Position numbers and translations under genes: made by a program
From: Forficula auricularia
Taxonomy: Eukaryota > Arthropoda > Insecta > Dermaptera > Forficulidae
Reading direction: 5' to 3'
DNA length: 64,000 nt
NCBI GenBank assembly: GCA_024734495.1
Contig: JALMQS010000187.1
Coordinates: 18,739,086 to 18,803,085, forward strand
Notes under the pieces: generated by a model
Told to the model about the DNA's origin: nothing
The model's database searches: none
Seen by the model: the letters and a program-made list of their open reading frames with translations, nothing else
In this document: piece by piece, positions 32,356 through 42,213 of the stretch
Layout of the letters: the number at the start of each line of letters is the position of its first letter
Numbering within the stretch: the stretch's first letter is position 1

Positions 32356-33080
32356 TGCATTTTTGATTTTCATAGAAAAATAAATTATTTATTTTCGATA
32401 TAAGTTTATTGATTATAATACAAGAATATTTAGAGAGACGAAATACGGTATTTGTTTTGATATAAGCGAAAAAATTTAAGTTTGACACCATTGTAAAAAT
32501 CTGAAATATGTACAAAGGGTCTCCCCTGTGGTCTGAATTTTTGATTTTCGTAGAAAAATAAACCTTTAATTTTCAAGCCTTTTTTTTTATTCTAATACAA
32601 GAGTGTTTATGGTAGTGAGACCAAATACGGTATTTTTTTATGTATGTATGTTTTGCTTAGGGCGCCATGGAAAAATTTTGATTGAAAAAAGGCGCCGCGA
32701 CTCGGAAAAGTTTGGGAACACCTGCTCTAATGTTAAAAGCAAGCTAAACGCGAAAATATTTGAGAAAATATCGTCTCGGTCTCGCGAATTGTTAAAAAAG
32801 ACAGTATCGTCTCGGTCTTTGGTCTCGCCGCGGGGATAGTCTCGTTTGGTCTCTTTTGTAGAAAAATAAACCATTAGTTTTAAAGATATTTTTTTCGATT
32901 CTAATACAAGAGTGTTTATGGTAGTGAGACCAAATACGGTATTTGTTTTGATATATGTACTTTTACTTAGGGCGCCATGGAAAAATTTTAACTGAAAAAA
33001 GGCGCCTCGACTCGGAAAAGTTTGGGAACCCCTGTTCTAATGTTAAAAGCAAGTTAAACGTAAAATTTAAGCAAATTTAT
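32345..33080 (+). repeat. Tandem units ending in a hAT-type terminus
   Basis: Units share TTTTTGATTTTCGTAGAAAAA, CAAGAGTGTTTATGGTAGTG, ACCAAATACGGTATTT, TTAGGGCGCCATGG and AAAGTTTGGGAACCCCTG. Two full units lie at about 32525-32800 and 32860-33075 (about 309 bp apart), and a partial first unit is at 32345-32470. TTTGGGAACCCCTG is a typical hAT 3' end, so the tandem unit probably derives from the ends of such elements. GAGACCGAGACGATA-like repeats (ATCGTCTCGGTCTCGCG) lie between them. Confidence 0.7.
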
Positions 33081-33450
33081 TTTATCCACATTGTTCTTTA
33101 CTTTACTCTCGATTATTTTTCCAGCCTAGAGCTAACTCTAGTAACCCTTTATTTGTTCTACTAATAGTTTGTAAGAGAAATCGAAATCTGAAAACCTCTC
33201 CTCTATTTGTTAATAGAGTATAATTAGATACCAATTACAAGAATAGTAGTATTAAATTATTAGCAGCAGACAAGTGAAGAGGTGCGTTTATTTTAAGAGC
33301 TTCCACAATGATAAATAATTATAATCTAAGATCTCTTGTAAACGTTGAAATGGGAATAAGATTAAATTAACAATTATTATTAAAGCAATTACAAGAGTAC
33401 ATAGTTATAGTATTTAATTGTCTTCTAAAGTAAATAAATGTAATTATATA

Positions 33451-33666
33451 TGTATATCGTCGCCTTAGAGTCTATACCTGCTAACTCACAACAAAGGTAT
33501 TTTACAGGATATTGTTGTCTAGTAAAGAAACTATTTTTCACATTTTTTCTACAACTTACGATCTTAATTTTAAGTGGCAGTTGTTCTTGAACGATGCTGC
33601 ATCTCTTTTTCTTTCGATAATATGTCATTATGATAAAAAAAAAGGAATTAGCAGGTTTACACTCGA
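33451..33666. mobile_element. ATATCGTCG TIR element, truncated copy
   Basis: Starts ATATCGTCGCCTTAGAGTC, runs through an interior in opposite order to the copy at 32002, and ends ATTAGCAGGTTTACACTCGA without the GGCGACGATAT terminus. The right end is therefore lost. Confidence 0.75.
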
Positions 33667-33735
33667 ACAGACGTTAAAATTTAACATCTTAAATTGGGTG
33701 TTAAAAAGTAAAGTAATAACGCTAGCGTTAAAACC

Positions 33736-34468
33736 AAGTTTTAATAGCGACATTAACCTTTTACTTTTTAACACCAGGTGTTAATGATCCATATGAAGAT
33801 AGCTACGTTTTCTGCTTGTTTGTGTTTTTAAACCCCTCGATATGCAACAATTTTATATTATTTCGAGAACCAATATACTTTTCAAAACAAAAAATGTTTT
33901 TATAGAAATATTTGAAATAACGGATAATAATTTGAAAATTTAAAGATCCTCCTGAAATTTTGAACTCTAAATGTTTGAAATTTTAGGGATGCGCCCCATC
34001 TATAGCATCTATGGACCTCACGCCACTGGTATATATGTAAGCAATGACATGGCATTTATTCAATAATAATTGATAATAGCTATGAGAATAGCAAATGTCA
34101 AGTTTTAACAGCGACGTTAACATTTTACTTTTTAAGACCAGGTGTTAGTGGTCCATATGAAGATAGCTACGTTTTCTGCTTGTTTGTGTTTTTACACCCC
34201 TCGATATGAAACAATTTTATTTTATTTCGAGAACCAATATACTTTTCAAAACAAAAAAATGTTTTTATAGAAATATTTGAAATAACGGATAATAATTTGA
34301 AAATTTAAAGATCCTCCTGATATTTTGAAGTCTAAAATTTTGACTCTAAATGTTTGAAACTTTAGGAGTGCGCCGCATCCACAGCATCCATGGACCTCAC
34401 GCCATTGGTATATATATAAGCAATGACATGGCATTTATTCAATAATAATTGATAATAGCTATGAGAAT
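33736..34468 (+). repeat. 364-bp tandem duplication
   Basis: Copy 1 (33736-34099) and copy 2 (34100-34468) share AGGTGTTA.TG.TCCATATG, AAGATAGCTACGTTTTCTGC, CCGAACC-free text such as AAATAACGGATAATAATTTG and CAATGACATGGCATTTATTC at constant spacing. They differ by a few percent plus a short insertion (TGAAGTCTAAAATTT) in copy 2. Upstream, GGTGTTAAAAAGTAAAG at 33698 mirrors TTACTTTTTAACACC at 33761, a short palindrome at the border. Confidence 0.87.
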
Positions 34469-34699
34469 AAATTAAAACGTCTGATGTCATGTTACCTGTC
34501 TTGTGAATCGGAAATGCACTGTTATTTAGTTGATGCATCAATCAACACTTGAAATAGGAGCCAATATTTCCTGCAATTAAAAGAAAATTTTGAATTAAAT
34601 TTTCTATAAACACCATATCTCTTTAAAAAAAAAATCGAATTTGTTTTTTGAAATTATAGTTTTTTGTATATTACAAATAGTGGTGTAAATAAATTTGAA

Positions 34700-34935
34700 C
34701 TTTTCCTTTAGGGAATAAATTTAAATATAATTTGAGTGGGAACAAATCCCATGTCTAAATATGGACGGAATTTGAATGGAAATGGAATTTAAGCAAAACG
34801 GACAATGAGTCAACCCATTCAATGGAGTAAAGAAGAAATTCAAATTAGATTCGTATTCAATATATGAAATCGGCTTCTCTTTATCAAAAGAGTTATCTGT
34901 CAGGGCGGGGAAGGGAGCAGATATTTCAGTCATTT
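34700..34935. other. Single-copy stretch, function unknown
   Basis: Less repetitive text with a 70-codon minus-strand frame (34721-34933) lacking recognisable motifs. GATAAC-box-like TTATCAAAAGAGTTATCTGT and a GGGCGGGG at 34910 are the only pattern-like sites. Confidence 0.25.
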
Positions 34936-35236
34936 AATATCCATTGATCAACTCTCTCGAACAGAGTATTTTCATTAATTAAAAAGTAAAAAAATTAAAA
35001 GAAAAAAAATTATTAATACTTTTAGCTATACATACTCTTAAAAGCTGAAATTTTCAAAATTAATTGTTTATCTGTGCTGCGGAAAACTTTATTATTATTT
35101 AAAACATTCCTATGCTGGAATGCTTTATTTGTCTAAAATTTTCTGAATATATATAACTATATATATATATACAATTTTATTTTCAATTTTAATTGAAAAA
35201 ATCTATATATATATTTATATATGAAAAAAATACAAA

Positions 35237-35259
35237 TCTCTATATATAAAATGGAAAAG

Positions 35260-35327
<68 letters not shown>

Positions 35328-35505
35328 CCAAGCGATCTGATTGCTCAGTGCATAGCCAATGGCAGAGGGTTAAATTATTAGAACGATTCTGATTGGTCAG
35401 ATAACCGTCGTGCTTAGACGATGCGTTAAATAAATATTTCAAATAAACTTTTGACCGTCTCGAGACGCTGCCCGCCAGGGCAACTCGCCCTAGGTGCAGA
35501 AGGCG
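35237..35505 (+). mobile_element. Non-autonomous Helitron, 3' end altered
   Basis: Starts A|TCTCTATATATAAAATGG, AAAAGTATGTATAT, then a pure (AT)n of about 60 bp (35263-35322), GATCCAAGCGATCTGATTG, GATTCTGATTGGTCAGATA and GACGCTGCCCGCCAGGGC. The final hairpin and CTAG seen at 58007 are missing. The 119-codon frame here simply reads through the microsatellite. Confidence 0.72.
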
Positions 35506-35511
35506 TGCCTT

Positions 35512-35676
35512 AAAACAATCCAAAACACATTTATTTAAAAGAAAAACCTTTCGGGAGAATTTCTCCTTTTTCAATGGTTAATTTTTTTTCTTTTTTTGAA
35601 AAAATTGACCATTGAAAAAGTGAGAAATTCTCTCGAAACGTTATACTTTTGAATAAACGTGTTTTGGATTGTTTTT
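35512..35676. mobile_element. Small foldback with TCTCGAAACGTT motif (family V)
   Basis: Arms AAAACAATCCAAAACACATT and ACGTGTTTTGGATTGTTTT are inverted. Each inner part carries ATTGAAAAAG, a GGAGAAATTCTCC-type hairpin and then CGAAA (minus 35572-35545: perfect GGAGAAATTCTCC; plus 35609-35642: GAGAAATTCTCTCGAAACG). The CUGAUGA half of a hammerhead is not conserved, but the hairpin-GAAA spacing is. Confidence 0.55.
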
Positions 35677-36230
35677 TATAAAAGATTTCTATTTTTAGGG
35701 GTCTTTCACGCTGTCGGAGCACACAGAATATATCTATTTGTACAATTACTATGTTTCATATTAAAATAAAAACATTACAATAGGGAATAGGGATAGAGTT
35801 GAAAGGAGGAAAATGATTGCGTCAAAACAGTCTTAGGATTATATACACGATGGTGATGTTTTTATATTAATTATTTCATTTTGTTTTAATTAATAAATCT
35901 AATTTGTAAACCTATTCAGGATAAGCTTTGCCTTGATATAAGGGTTGCATACTTTTTAGGCGTTATCGTTAAACGAAAAGGGATAGTCAATTAAAAAAAT
36001 AAATTTATCAACTTTGTTGAAAATTTGTAAAAAAAGAAAAATTAAGTAAACTTATAGGAAAATCTGGTTTGAAATTTTTCAATCAAAATGAACAGTTAGA
36101 TTTAGAAGCTATTAATTTACCTGGACATTCTTTCTTTTATAGATTAAAGACATGGGAGAATTATAATTTCACTATAAAATTCTTTGACAAATTAACCAGC
36201 GTGAAATAAAAAAAATGATAATTATTGCAC

Positions 36231-36826
36231 TTAAGGGAGTTCGAGACAGCTTATCTATCTGGTTGATCTACGAAAAAATCTTTTGAATTTCTGCAGAGTG
36301 ACAACTTCTGTACTAAATTATTTAATAAAAAAAATTGTTAATAATGAGGTTAATTTCGAATAAAAATCTTTGTTTTGATAATACTAATAAAAAAGAATAT
36401 TGAGATAAATTTTTCCTCATTATAAAAACATTTATTTAACACAAAAACGTTAGAAATTCTACACTAGTGCTTTTGTTATATTTTGTTGGCTGCAAATAAC
36501 TTTTTTATTTTTACATTTATGAATAACTAATTAACTAGACTGTCAAATCTATTGAAAAATGTATCATTCGATTCATAAAAGTTGAATTATCGATCGGTAT
36601 AAATTTTTTGAAAATGGTATAATTTGTATAGAAGTTATAGCCGTTTTAAAAGCTCGGTACATTTACTTCCATGGTAAAAGGACAATTTTCAATAATTTAT
36701 TTCTCGGTAATGAGATAGACGATCAACTTCAAATTTCGGGAATAAATATTTAGTACATCAATGATTTGATGGTAAAAATTTGAGAATTTTCATATAAAAA
36801 TGATAAACAGTCATGAACCCCCTTAA
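36231..36826. mobile_element. TTAA-bounded TIR element, copy 1
   Basis: Begins TTAAGGGAGTTCGAGACAGC and ends CAGTCATGAACCCCCTTAA. The ends are inverted repeats bordered by TTAA. The inside contains TGTTGGCTGCAAATAACTT, ATTTACTTCCATGGTAAAAG and ATAGACGATCAACTTCAAAT. The second copy lies inverted at 39493-40069. TTAA duplication is used by piggyBac and Kolobok transposases; the sequence does not decide which. No coding frame. Confidence 0.82.
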
Positions 36827-36916
36827 ATAGATTTCATGCTGTCATCTAGATTCAAACTAGTGGCATATTTTTATAATAATAAAAAATAATTACTTAACAT
36901 AACTTAAATTGAAAGT

Positions 36917-37130
36917 TTTTTGCCGAGACTAGCAGAATTTTTATATATTGAAGGAGACAATAAAAGAGTGTGTCTTCTGCTGGAATTATAAATTTTATTT
37001 ATTTATAACGAGACTATAGTTTCGAGAGCTATGCCCTCTTCATCAGTCTATTACAATGGACGTTATAAATAAATAAATAAAATTTATAATTCCAGCAGAA
37101 GACACACTCTTTTATTGTCTCCTTCATAAC
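36917..37130. mobile_element. Family I foldback, best-preserved copy with hammerhead-like core
   Basis: Arms GAAGGAGACAATAAAAGAGTG...CAGCTGGAATTATAAATTTT are repeated inverted at the right end. On the minus strand the core is CTGATGA (37046-37040), one extra A (37039), stem II GAGGGC/GCTCTC with an ATA loop (37038-37024, six pairs including one G-U), GAAA (37023-37020), a palindromic ACTATAGT, and cleavage triplet GTC (37014-37012). The nine bases after GTC pair with those before CTGATGA if one A is bulged, giving stem I. This is the type I hammerhead order, with the one-base insertion before stem II as the only departure. Upstream, TTTTTTGCCGAGACTAGCAG is the shared outer terminus of families I and II. 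Confidence 0.78.
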
Positions 37131-37449
37131 ATAACTTAAGAAGAAAAAAATAATTTCGAAATTAATTCTTAATATTATTTGCAATTTATTGATAATATAC
37201 AAAGATTATTTTTACTATTTGAAATTAATCATTAGTTACTCATTTGATTAATACCAGAGTATCGGATTGTGCATGGATAGCGTAATAAAAAAAATAGTAC
37301 TTGTGGAAAATACCATTTACTAGATTGGGGCCAGATTGAAAAATCATTCTGAATGGATGACATCATCCGCTGAGGAATTTATTCAAATTCAAATCTGAAT
37401 TAGTTCTTTATTAGTTTAATACAAATCATTTTTATTTATGTACTATATT

Positions 37450-37605
37450 AAACTGAAAGTTTCTTTTTGCCGAGAGTAGGAAAATTTTTATAAATTCAAG
37501 GGGACAACAAAAGAGTATGTCTTCTGCTGGAATTATCGTTATAAATAAATTAAAAATTTATCATTTCATCACAAGACACACTCTTGTATTGCCTCCTTCA
37601 ATATG
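37450..37605. mobile_element. Family I foldback, centre deleted
   Basis: CTTTTTGCCGAGAGTAGG, AAGGGGACAACAAAAGAGTATG, TCTTCTGCTGGAATTA, then directly the right arm AAATTTATCATTTCATCACAAGA...GTATTGCCTCCTTC. The hammerhead-like centre is gone, leaving the terminal arms as a short hairpin. Confidence 0.72.
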
Positions 37606-37789
37606 TCCTAAATAATAATGGGAAGGCAATGGGAAACCACTTCTGTGAAAAATTTTCACAGGAAAATTCAATAGAGAGGATAGTTTACATAGTAATCGCA
37701 CAATTTTTTGCTCTTACTACGTTTTTTAATTCTAACTGGCTTTTTGGCTGAGTAAGAGAAAAAAATTTCAATATCCAAAATGAGGCGGA

Positions 37790-37945
37790 AGGTTCAAAAA
37801 TGAAGATTCTATACCTTTAAATCAAACTCAACCAACATCAGTAAACTTTAGTTGCAACAAAGGTATTCAATGAAACGCGTTTTAACTAGTAAGTACTCGT
37901 TCTTTCTAACAAACGGGGTTTTACTGCAACATATACATATTTATA
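37790..37945 (+). repeat. Half-copy of the nested inverted repeat at 24318
   Basis: CAACATCAGTAAACTTTAG, TTGCAACAAAGGTATTCAAT, GAAACGCGTTTTAACTAG and GGGGTTTTACTGCAACATATA follow the right arm of 24545-24648 in order. The left arm is missing. Confidence 0.75.
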
Positions 37946-38190
37946 TATATTTGACATATATGTGTGTATGTTTATTTGCATCATGCAGAGTACAACCTCT
38001 TTGCCTCTCTTTACAAATGTAAATAAATTGTAAAACTTTTTTTATGCATATACTTATTGAATTATGCTGAAAAAGTGATTTACAGCTTTATTATAAATAT
38101 ATAAACCACTGATCTAGATCGATGTTTTCATTGTAGGTAAGTAAATTAGTTGAAAAATTTTTGTTTTACCGAGAGTAGCAGAGTTGTTGA

Positions 38191-38631
38191 TTCACAAAGA
38201 GAAACAAAGAGGTTGTCCTCTGCTTGATGCAAATAAACATACACCAATATATATCGAGATGATATATCTGTATATATATTATTTATTTGTTTGAGACTAT
38301 AGTTTTGAAGACTTGGTCTCATCATCAGTCTTTTTTAACTATAAATGTTTTTCATGGAGTCAATATCGTATGGATATTGAAAATTTGGTTATCCTTCTTC
38401 ACTGGTGGTCAGCTTAGAAAGTTCTAGAAAACCAAATTTTCAATATCCATACGATATTGACTCCATGAAAAACATTTATAATTAAAAAAAGACTGATGAT
38501 GAAGACCAAGTCTTCAAAACTATAGTCTCAAACAAATAAATAATATATATACAGATATATCATCTCGATATATATGTGTGTATGTTTATTTGCATCAAGC
38601 AGAGGACAACCTCTTTGTTTCTCTTTGTGAA
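38191..38631. mobile_element. Family II foldback, nearly perfect 200-bp arms
   Basis: Left arm 38191-38390 and right arm 38430-38631 are near-perfect reverse complements around a 39-bp loop. Each arm starts TTCACAAAGAGAAACAAAG, runs GGTTGTCCTCTGCTTGATGC, and contains the core, plus strand 38492-38529: CTGATGA, extra T, stem GAAGAC-CAA-GTCTTC (perfect), then AAAAC TATAGTC. The G of the essential GAAA is A here, so cleavage would be expected to fail. Arm identity above the level of other copies suggests a young insertion or ongoing arm-to-arm conversion. Confidence 0.85.
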
Positions 38632-39172
38632 GTAAATTAGTGATAATTATTTTGGGTGCTATAAGCTAACTACCTCGGAATGTAAGGTCCACTCGCACAT
38701 ATCCGCTTTTTTCTTATTCCATTCTGTTCCTTTTTTGCTTTTGATTGATTTTTCGGGTGTTGCCTCGTGATCGTTTCTTCTATCGAAACCATATTTTTTT
38801 GTGCAATATCTTTCTTCATGAATCTCAACATCTCCAGCAATCACGATTTTTCTTCAACAAATCACTACTGATAGAATTCTCATTCTTATTTATTAGATAT
38901 ATCATTAACTAGAGAACAAAAACAATACAAATGATATTCATCCGTTATCCGTCTAAGTTTCATAACCGCTCTTTTCATCTTTAATGTGTAGCGATATAAT
39001 TACGAATTTAATAATCTGACGTTGAATTAAATCTCATTATCGAATCCCGCGTCTAGTGTTCCGTTCATTTAACTATCAACTATTATGATTTTCATTTAAA
39101 TTAATTATTCTAACTAATTCGTAATTAATCAATTGAAACGCTTGTGGAATGAATAGGCGTGTGGCTATATCT

Positions 39173-39202
39173 CATTCAAATGACCACGTGATCATTTCAA
39201 TG
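39173..39202. promoter_or_regulatory. 30-bp palindrome centred on CACGTG
   Basis: CATTCAAATGACCACGTG followed by ATCATTTCAATG reads almost the same on both strands, with the E-box CACGTG (39185-39190) at its centre. Such sites bind bHLH dimers. The surrounding 38990-39210 is single-copy in this window and rich in homeodomain-type TAATTA words. Binding is inference. Confidence 0.35.
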
Positions 39203-39219
39203 GTCAAATTCATGGAGCA

Positions 39220-39221
39220 TC

Positions 39222-39253
<32 letters not shown>
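39220..39253 (+). repeat. (TTA)n microsatellite
   Basis: About eleven perfect TTA units directly follow the single-copy stretch. Confidence 0.95.
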
Positions 39254-39492
39254 ATATCATCAATGTATTCAATTCTTTAGGCAGGCGTCAAAAGTTTGCA
39301 GTCAAACAAAGCCAGAACCAGCTTGTTTACGCAACTACAAAGCTGGTCCCCAACAAGGGACGAATTTTCATTTCAGAATTCGTTATGGACAATCTACCAT
39401 GATAATTTCCTCATGTTATACAAAATATAATTAACTTCCTTAAAAATAATTAATATTTAGAGAGAATAAATCTTTTCTACGGTATTTATTAT

Positions 39493-40069
39493 TAAGGGGG
39501 TTCGAGACTGTTAATCATTTTTATAAGAAAATTCTCAAATTTTTACCATCGAATCATTGATATATTAAATATTTATTCCCGAAATTTGAATTTGATCGTC
39601 TGTCTCATTACCAAGAAAATTGTCCTTTTAACATGGAAGTAAATGGACCGAGCTTTTAAAAGGACTATAACTTCTATACAAATTATACCATTTTTAACAA
39701 ATTTATACAGATCAATAATAAGGTTATAACTTTATAATCTAATGATACATTTTTCAATAGATTTGACATTCTAGTTGATTAGTTAGAAAAGTTATTTGCA
39801 GCCAACAGAATATAACAAAAGCACTAGTGTAGAATTCCAACTGTATTTCTTGAAATCGTTTTTGTGTTAAATAAATGTATTAATAATGAGAAAAAATTTG
39901 TCTCAATATTCTTTTTGTTAATATTATCAAAATTATTGGAAATTAACCTCATTATTAATAATTTTTTTTTTATTAAAAAATTTAGTAGGCAGAATTTGTC
40001 AGTTCGCAGAAATATAAAAGATTTTTTCGAAGATCAACCAGATAGATAAGCTGTCCCGAACTACCTTAA
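39493..40069. mobile_element. TTAA-bounded TIR element, copy 2 (inverted)
   Basis: TTAAGGGGGTTCGAGACTG at the left and CTGTCCCGAACTACCTTAA at the right. The whole is the reverse complement of the copy at 36231-36826 with scattered differences (for example TTTTGTGTTAAATAAATG). The two copies are 2.7 kb apart in opposite orientation. Confidence 0.82.
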
Positions 40070-40336
40070 ATTATACAAATTAAAAATCAAGAAAGAATTT
40101 AAATTTTAAGGTAAAAAATCTAAGATTTTAGTAAAATATTTTTACTCGATTCTACTTATTAGTAATAAGTATTTTATTCAATTTGTTTTATTATTTTTTT
40201 AAATTTTTCAAAAAATATTATTATTATAAAAGACATCAAAATTATTTTTTCTAAGTTATTACTTCCTATCTGTGACAAATTTTCTGATTTAAAATCGTTA
40301 AGGCCTTTTTTGAAGAATTAACAAAAAAAAAATACT

Positions 40337-40780
40337 AGAATAAATAAAGTACCTACTGTAAAAAATAACTTTAAAAATGGCTTTCGTCAATTTTTCACAA
40401 TTTAATCGTATACTATAAATTCAAGATTTCATAATTATGGTTTCATCGGTAAAAAATAGATAGGTAAAAACCCCTAAAAATGTAGGTAATAGAATAAATA
40501 AAGTACTGTAAAAAATAATTTAAAAAATGGCTTTTGTCACTTTTTTCAGACTTTAATTGTATAGTCTGAATTCTCTATTTCATAATTATGGTTTCATCGG
40601 TAGGAAAATAGATAAGTAAAAAACCTAAAAAGTAGGTAATAGAATAAATAAAGTACTTTAAAAAATAATTTTAAAAAATGGCTTTCGTCACTTTTTCACA
40701 CTTTAATGGTAAGTATACTCTAAATTCAAGATTTAATAATTATGGTTTCATCTGTAGGAATATAGACAAGTGCTTATAAA
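40337..40780 (+). repeat. Three tandem units of about 150 bp
   Basis: Units begin AGAATAAATAAAGTAC at 40337, 40491 and 40641. Each contains AAAATGGCTTTCGTCA-like text, TTTCATAATTATGGTTTCATC and a GGTAGG-A-ATAGATAAG end. Unit lengths are 154 and 150 bp; divergence is a few percent to about ten percent. This is a short local satellite, not seen elsewhere in the window. Confidence 0.87.
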
Positions 40781-41639
40781 AAATTTTTATAAAAACCGCT
40801 ATTTCAAACTCAGGTGAACATAAAAATCTGTAAAAATCTTAACTTCCGACTTTTGCATAAAACAAGATTTCCATTATTTCATATAAATAAAAACATTTCT
40901 TTATATTTGTTGTGAAATGGAAATAAAAAATACAATTGGAATCCCGAACGAAATACTTCTTAGTAAATTATAATCTTTTGAATGATGAATAGTGGGGGTT
41001 ATTACTATTTAACAAAATTGAGAAGCGTAACTAAAACGTTGTGATTAATATAATTAATGAAACGGTATTTCGTTTAACGGTTCTTCAGGAAAGAATCTCT
41101 CTCCCCGCTCTGGGTTACTTATTATTTCAATTAATGAGAATGACATGTATATACTTATTATATAATGTATATATTAAAATAGTACAGTAAATATCATTCT
41201 CTCTACTTTTGTTAGTATTTTTGTTTATGAATATATAAATAGATAAACACTAACAGTAAAAAATTTTAACGTGGTATATATTTTTATATTTGTAAATCCT
41301 TATGCAGACATATGAAATAGTTATAGCAGATAGTTGTTTTTTATTTATAAAGAGAAATCAACGAGGTTGTCCTCTACTTGATGAAAATAAACATATATAC
41401 AATAGAGTCTTACTAATCCAGCACTAATAAAAACTAGGGAACGTTCATACAGAACAGAAAACTCTGACTACATCTCCCGACAGCGTCTCTGGGTCATTTT
41501 GGGTTACCCCGACAGTAGTGAGCACATCAACGTAGTGAATATTAATATGGTCAAACCATAATACACCAGTCGGGAAATTGAATGAAGTGTAATGAAGTTT
41601 GAACTTGTGAATCATATCAATTTGAAAATCTTTCAAGGC

Positions 41640-42213
41640 TGTCTAAAATGTATTTTTAAATGGCTTTTGAGACTAGACTTTAGTGAGAAGGCATTTATGC
41701 AATCAGCACACTTGAAGGCCCTGTCACCTGAATATATCCTCAAATGCCTTGTGAGATCAGGGTTATATGAGAAGCGTATACCACACTGATCACAGCCAAA
41801 GGGCCTCTCTCCTGTATGTATCCTTAAATGTTACTTATGGAAAGTGGTGTAGGTTTTAGGTGAAACATGATGTTAATTAATAGAGTAAAGGGTGTGTAGT
41901 TTCACAGTGAATGAAATAAAACTCAAAGAGGTTTATACAAACTCAATATATTTCGGATTATTAGTCCATCATCAGGAGTTTACAAGTTAATACTAATAAT
42001 AATTGAACGAGTGGTCACCATTATTAACTTGTAAACTCCTGATGATGGACTAATAATCCGAAATATATTGAGTTTGTATAAACCTCTTTGAGTTTTATTT
42101 CATTCACTGTGAAACTACACACCCTTTACTCTATTAATTATCCTTAAATGCGTTATGAGATTAGATTTTTTGAGAAGCGTATACCACACTGATCACAGCC
42201 AAAGGGCCGGATT
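41640..42213 (-). pseudogene. C2H2 zinc-finger array fragment, broken
   Basis: On the minus strand three C2H2 fingers can be read. The sequence at 42207-42141 begins PFGCDQCGIRFS and then shifts frame by a 1-bp deletion before the finger's histidines. After the foldback, 41830-41640 continues HLRIHTGERPFGCDQC, GIRFSYNPDLTRHLRIYSG, DRAFKCADCINAFS and LKSHLKIH. The TGERPF linker (TGDRAF in the second) and the C-x2-C ... H-x3-H spacing with 84-bp periodicity identify a tandem DNA-binding finger protein. The array is broken by a frameshift, by the 41831-42140 insertion, and has no start or other domain. It is a pseudogene fragment. Confidence 0.87.
41831..42140. mobile_element. Family III foldback inserted in the zinc-finger array
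   Basis: TTACTTATGGAAAGTGGTG opens the element (family III terminus). Arms 41874-41998 and 42018-42140 are inverted (TAATTAATAGAGTAAAGGG / CCCTTTACTCTATTAATTA). TATCCTTAAATG occurs just before (41819-41830) and at the right edge (42139-42150). Removing the insert restores the 84-bp finger period, so this is a true target duplication of 10-12 bp. Right-arm core, plus strand: CTGATGA 42039-42045, T, stem GGA/TCC, GAAA 42060-42063, AT-AT-AT, then 42070-42078 pairing over nine bases with 42038-42030. The left arm carries the mirror copy (41945-41975). Confidence 0.85.

Noticed and set aside
32603..32874. Overlapping 78-codon frames on both strands with SRSLVS/ETKDRD-type repeats
   Set aside because: They read a local GAGACCGAGACGA-type simple repeat within hAT-end tandem units; both strands are open for the same reason.
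35215..35574. 119-codon open frame on the minus strand
   Set aside because: Its middle is an Ile-Tyr run translated from an (AT)n microsatellite, and the rest is Helitron sequence.
38659..38844. 61-codon charged minus-strand frame
   Set aside because: No family resemblance and no supporting splice or start context; length is within chance expectation.
41592..41789. 65-codon plus-strand frame with Cys and His residues
   Set aside because: It is the antisense of the real zinc-finger reading on the minus strand; the Cys/His spacing only makes sense there.
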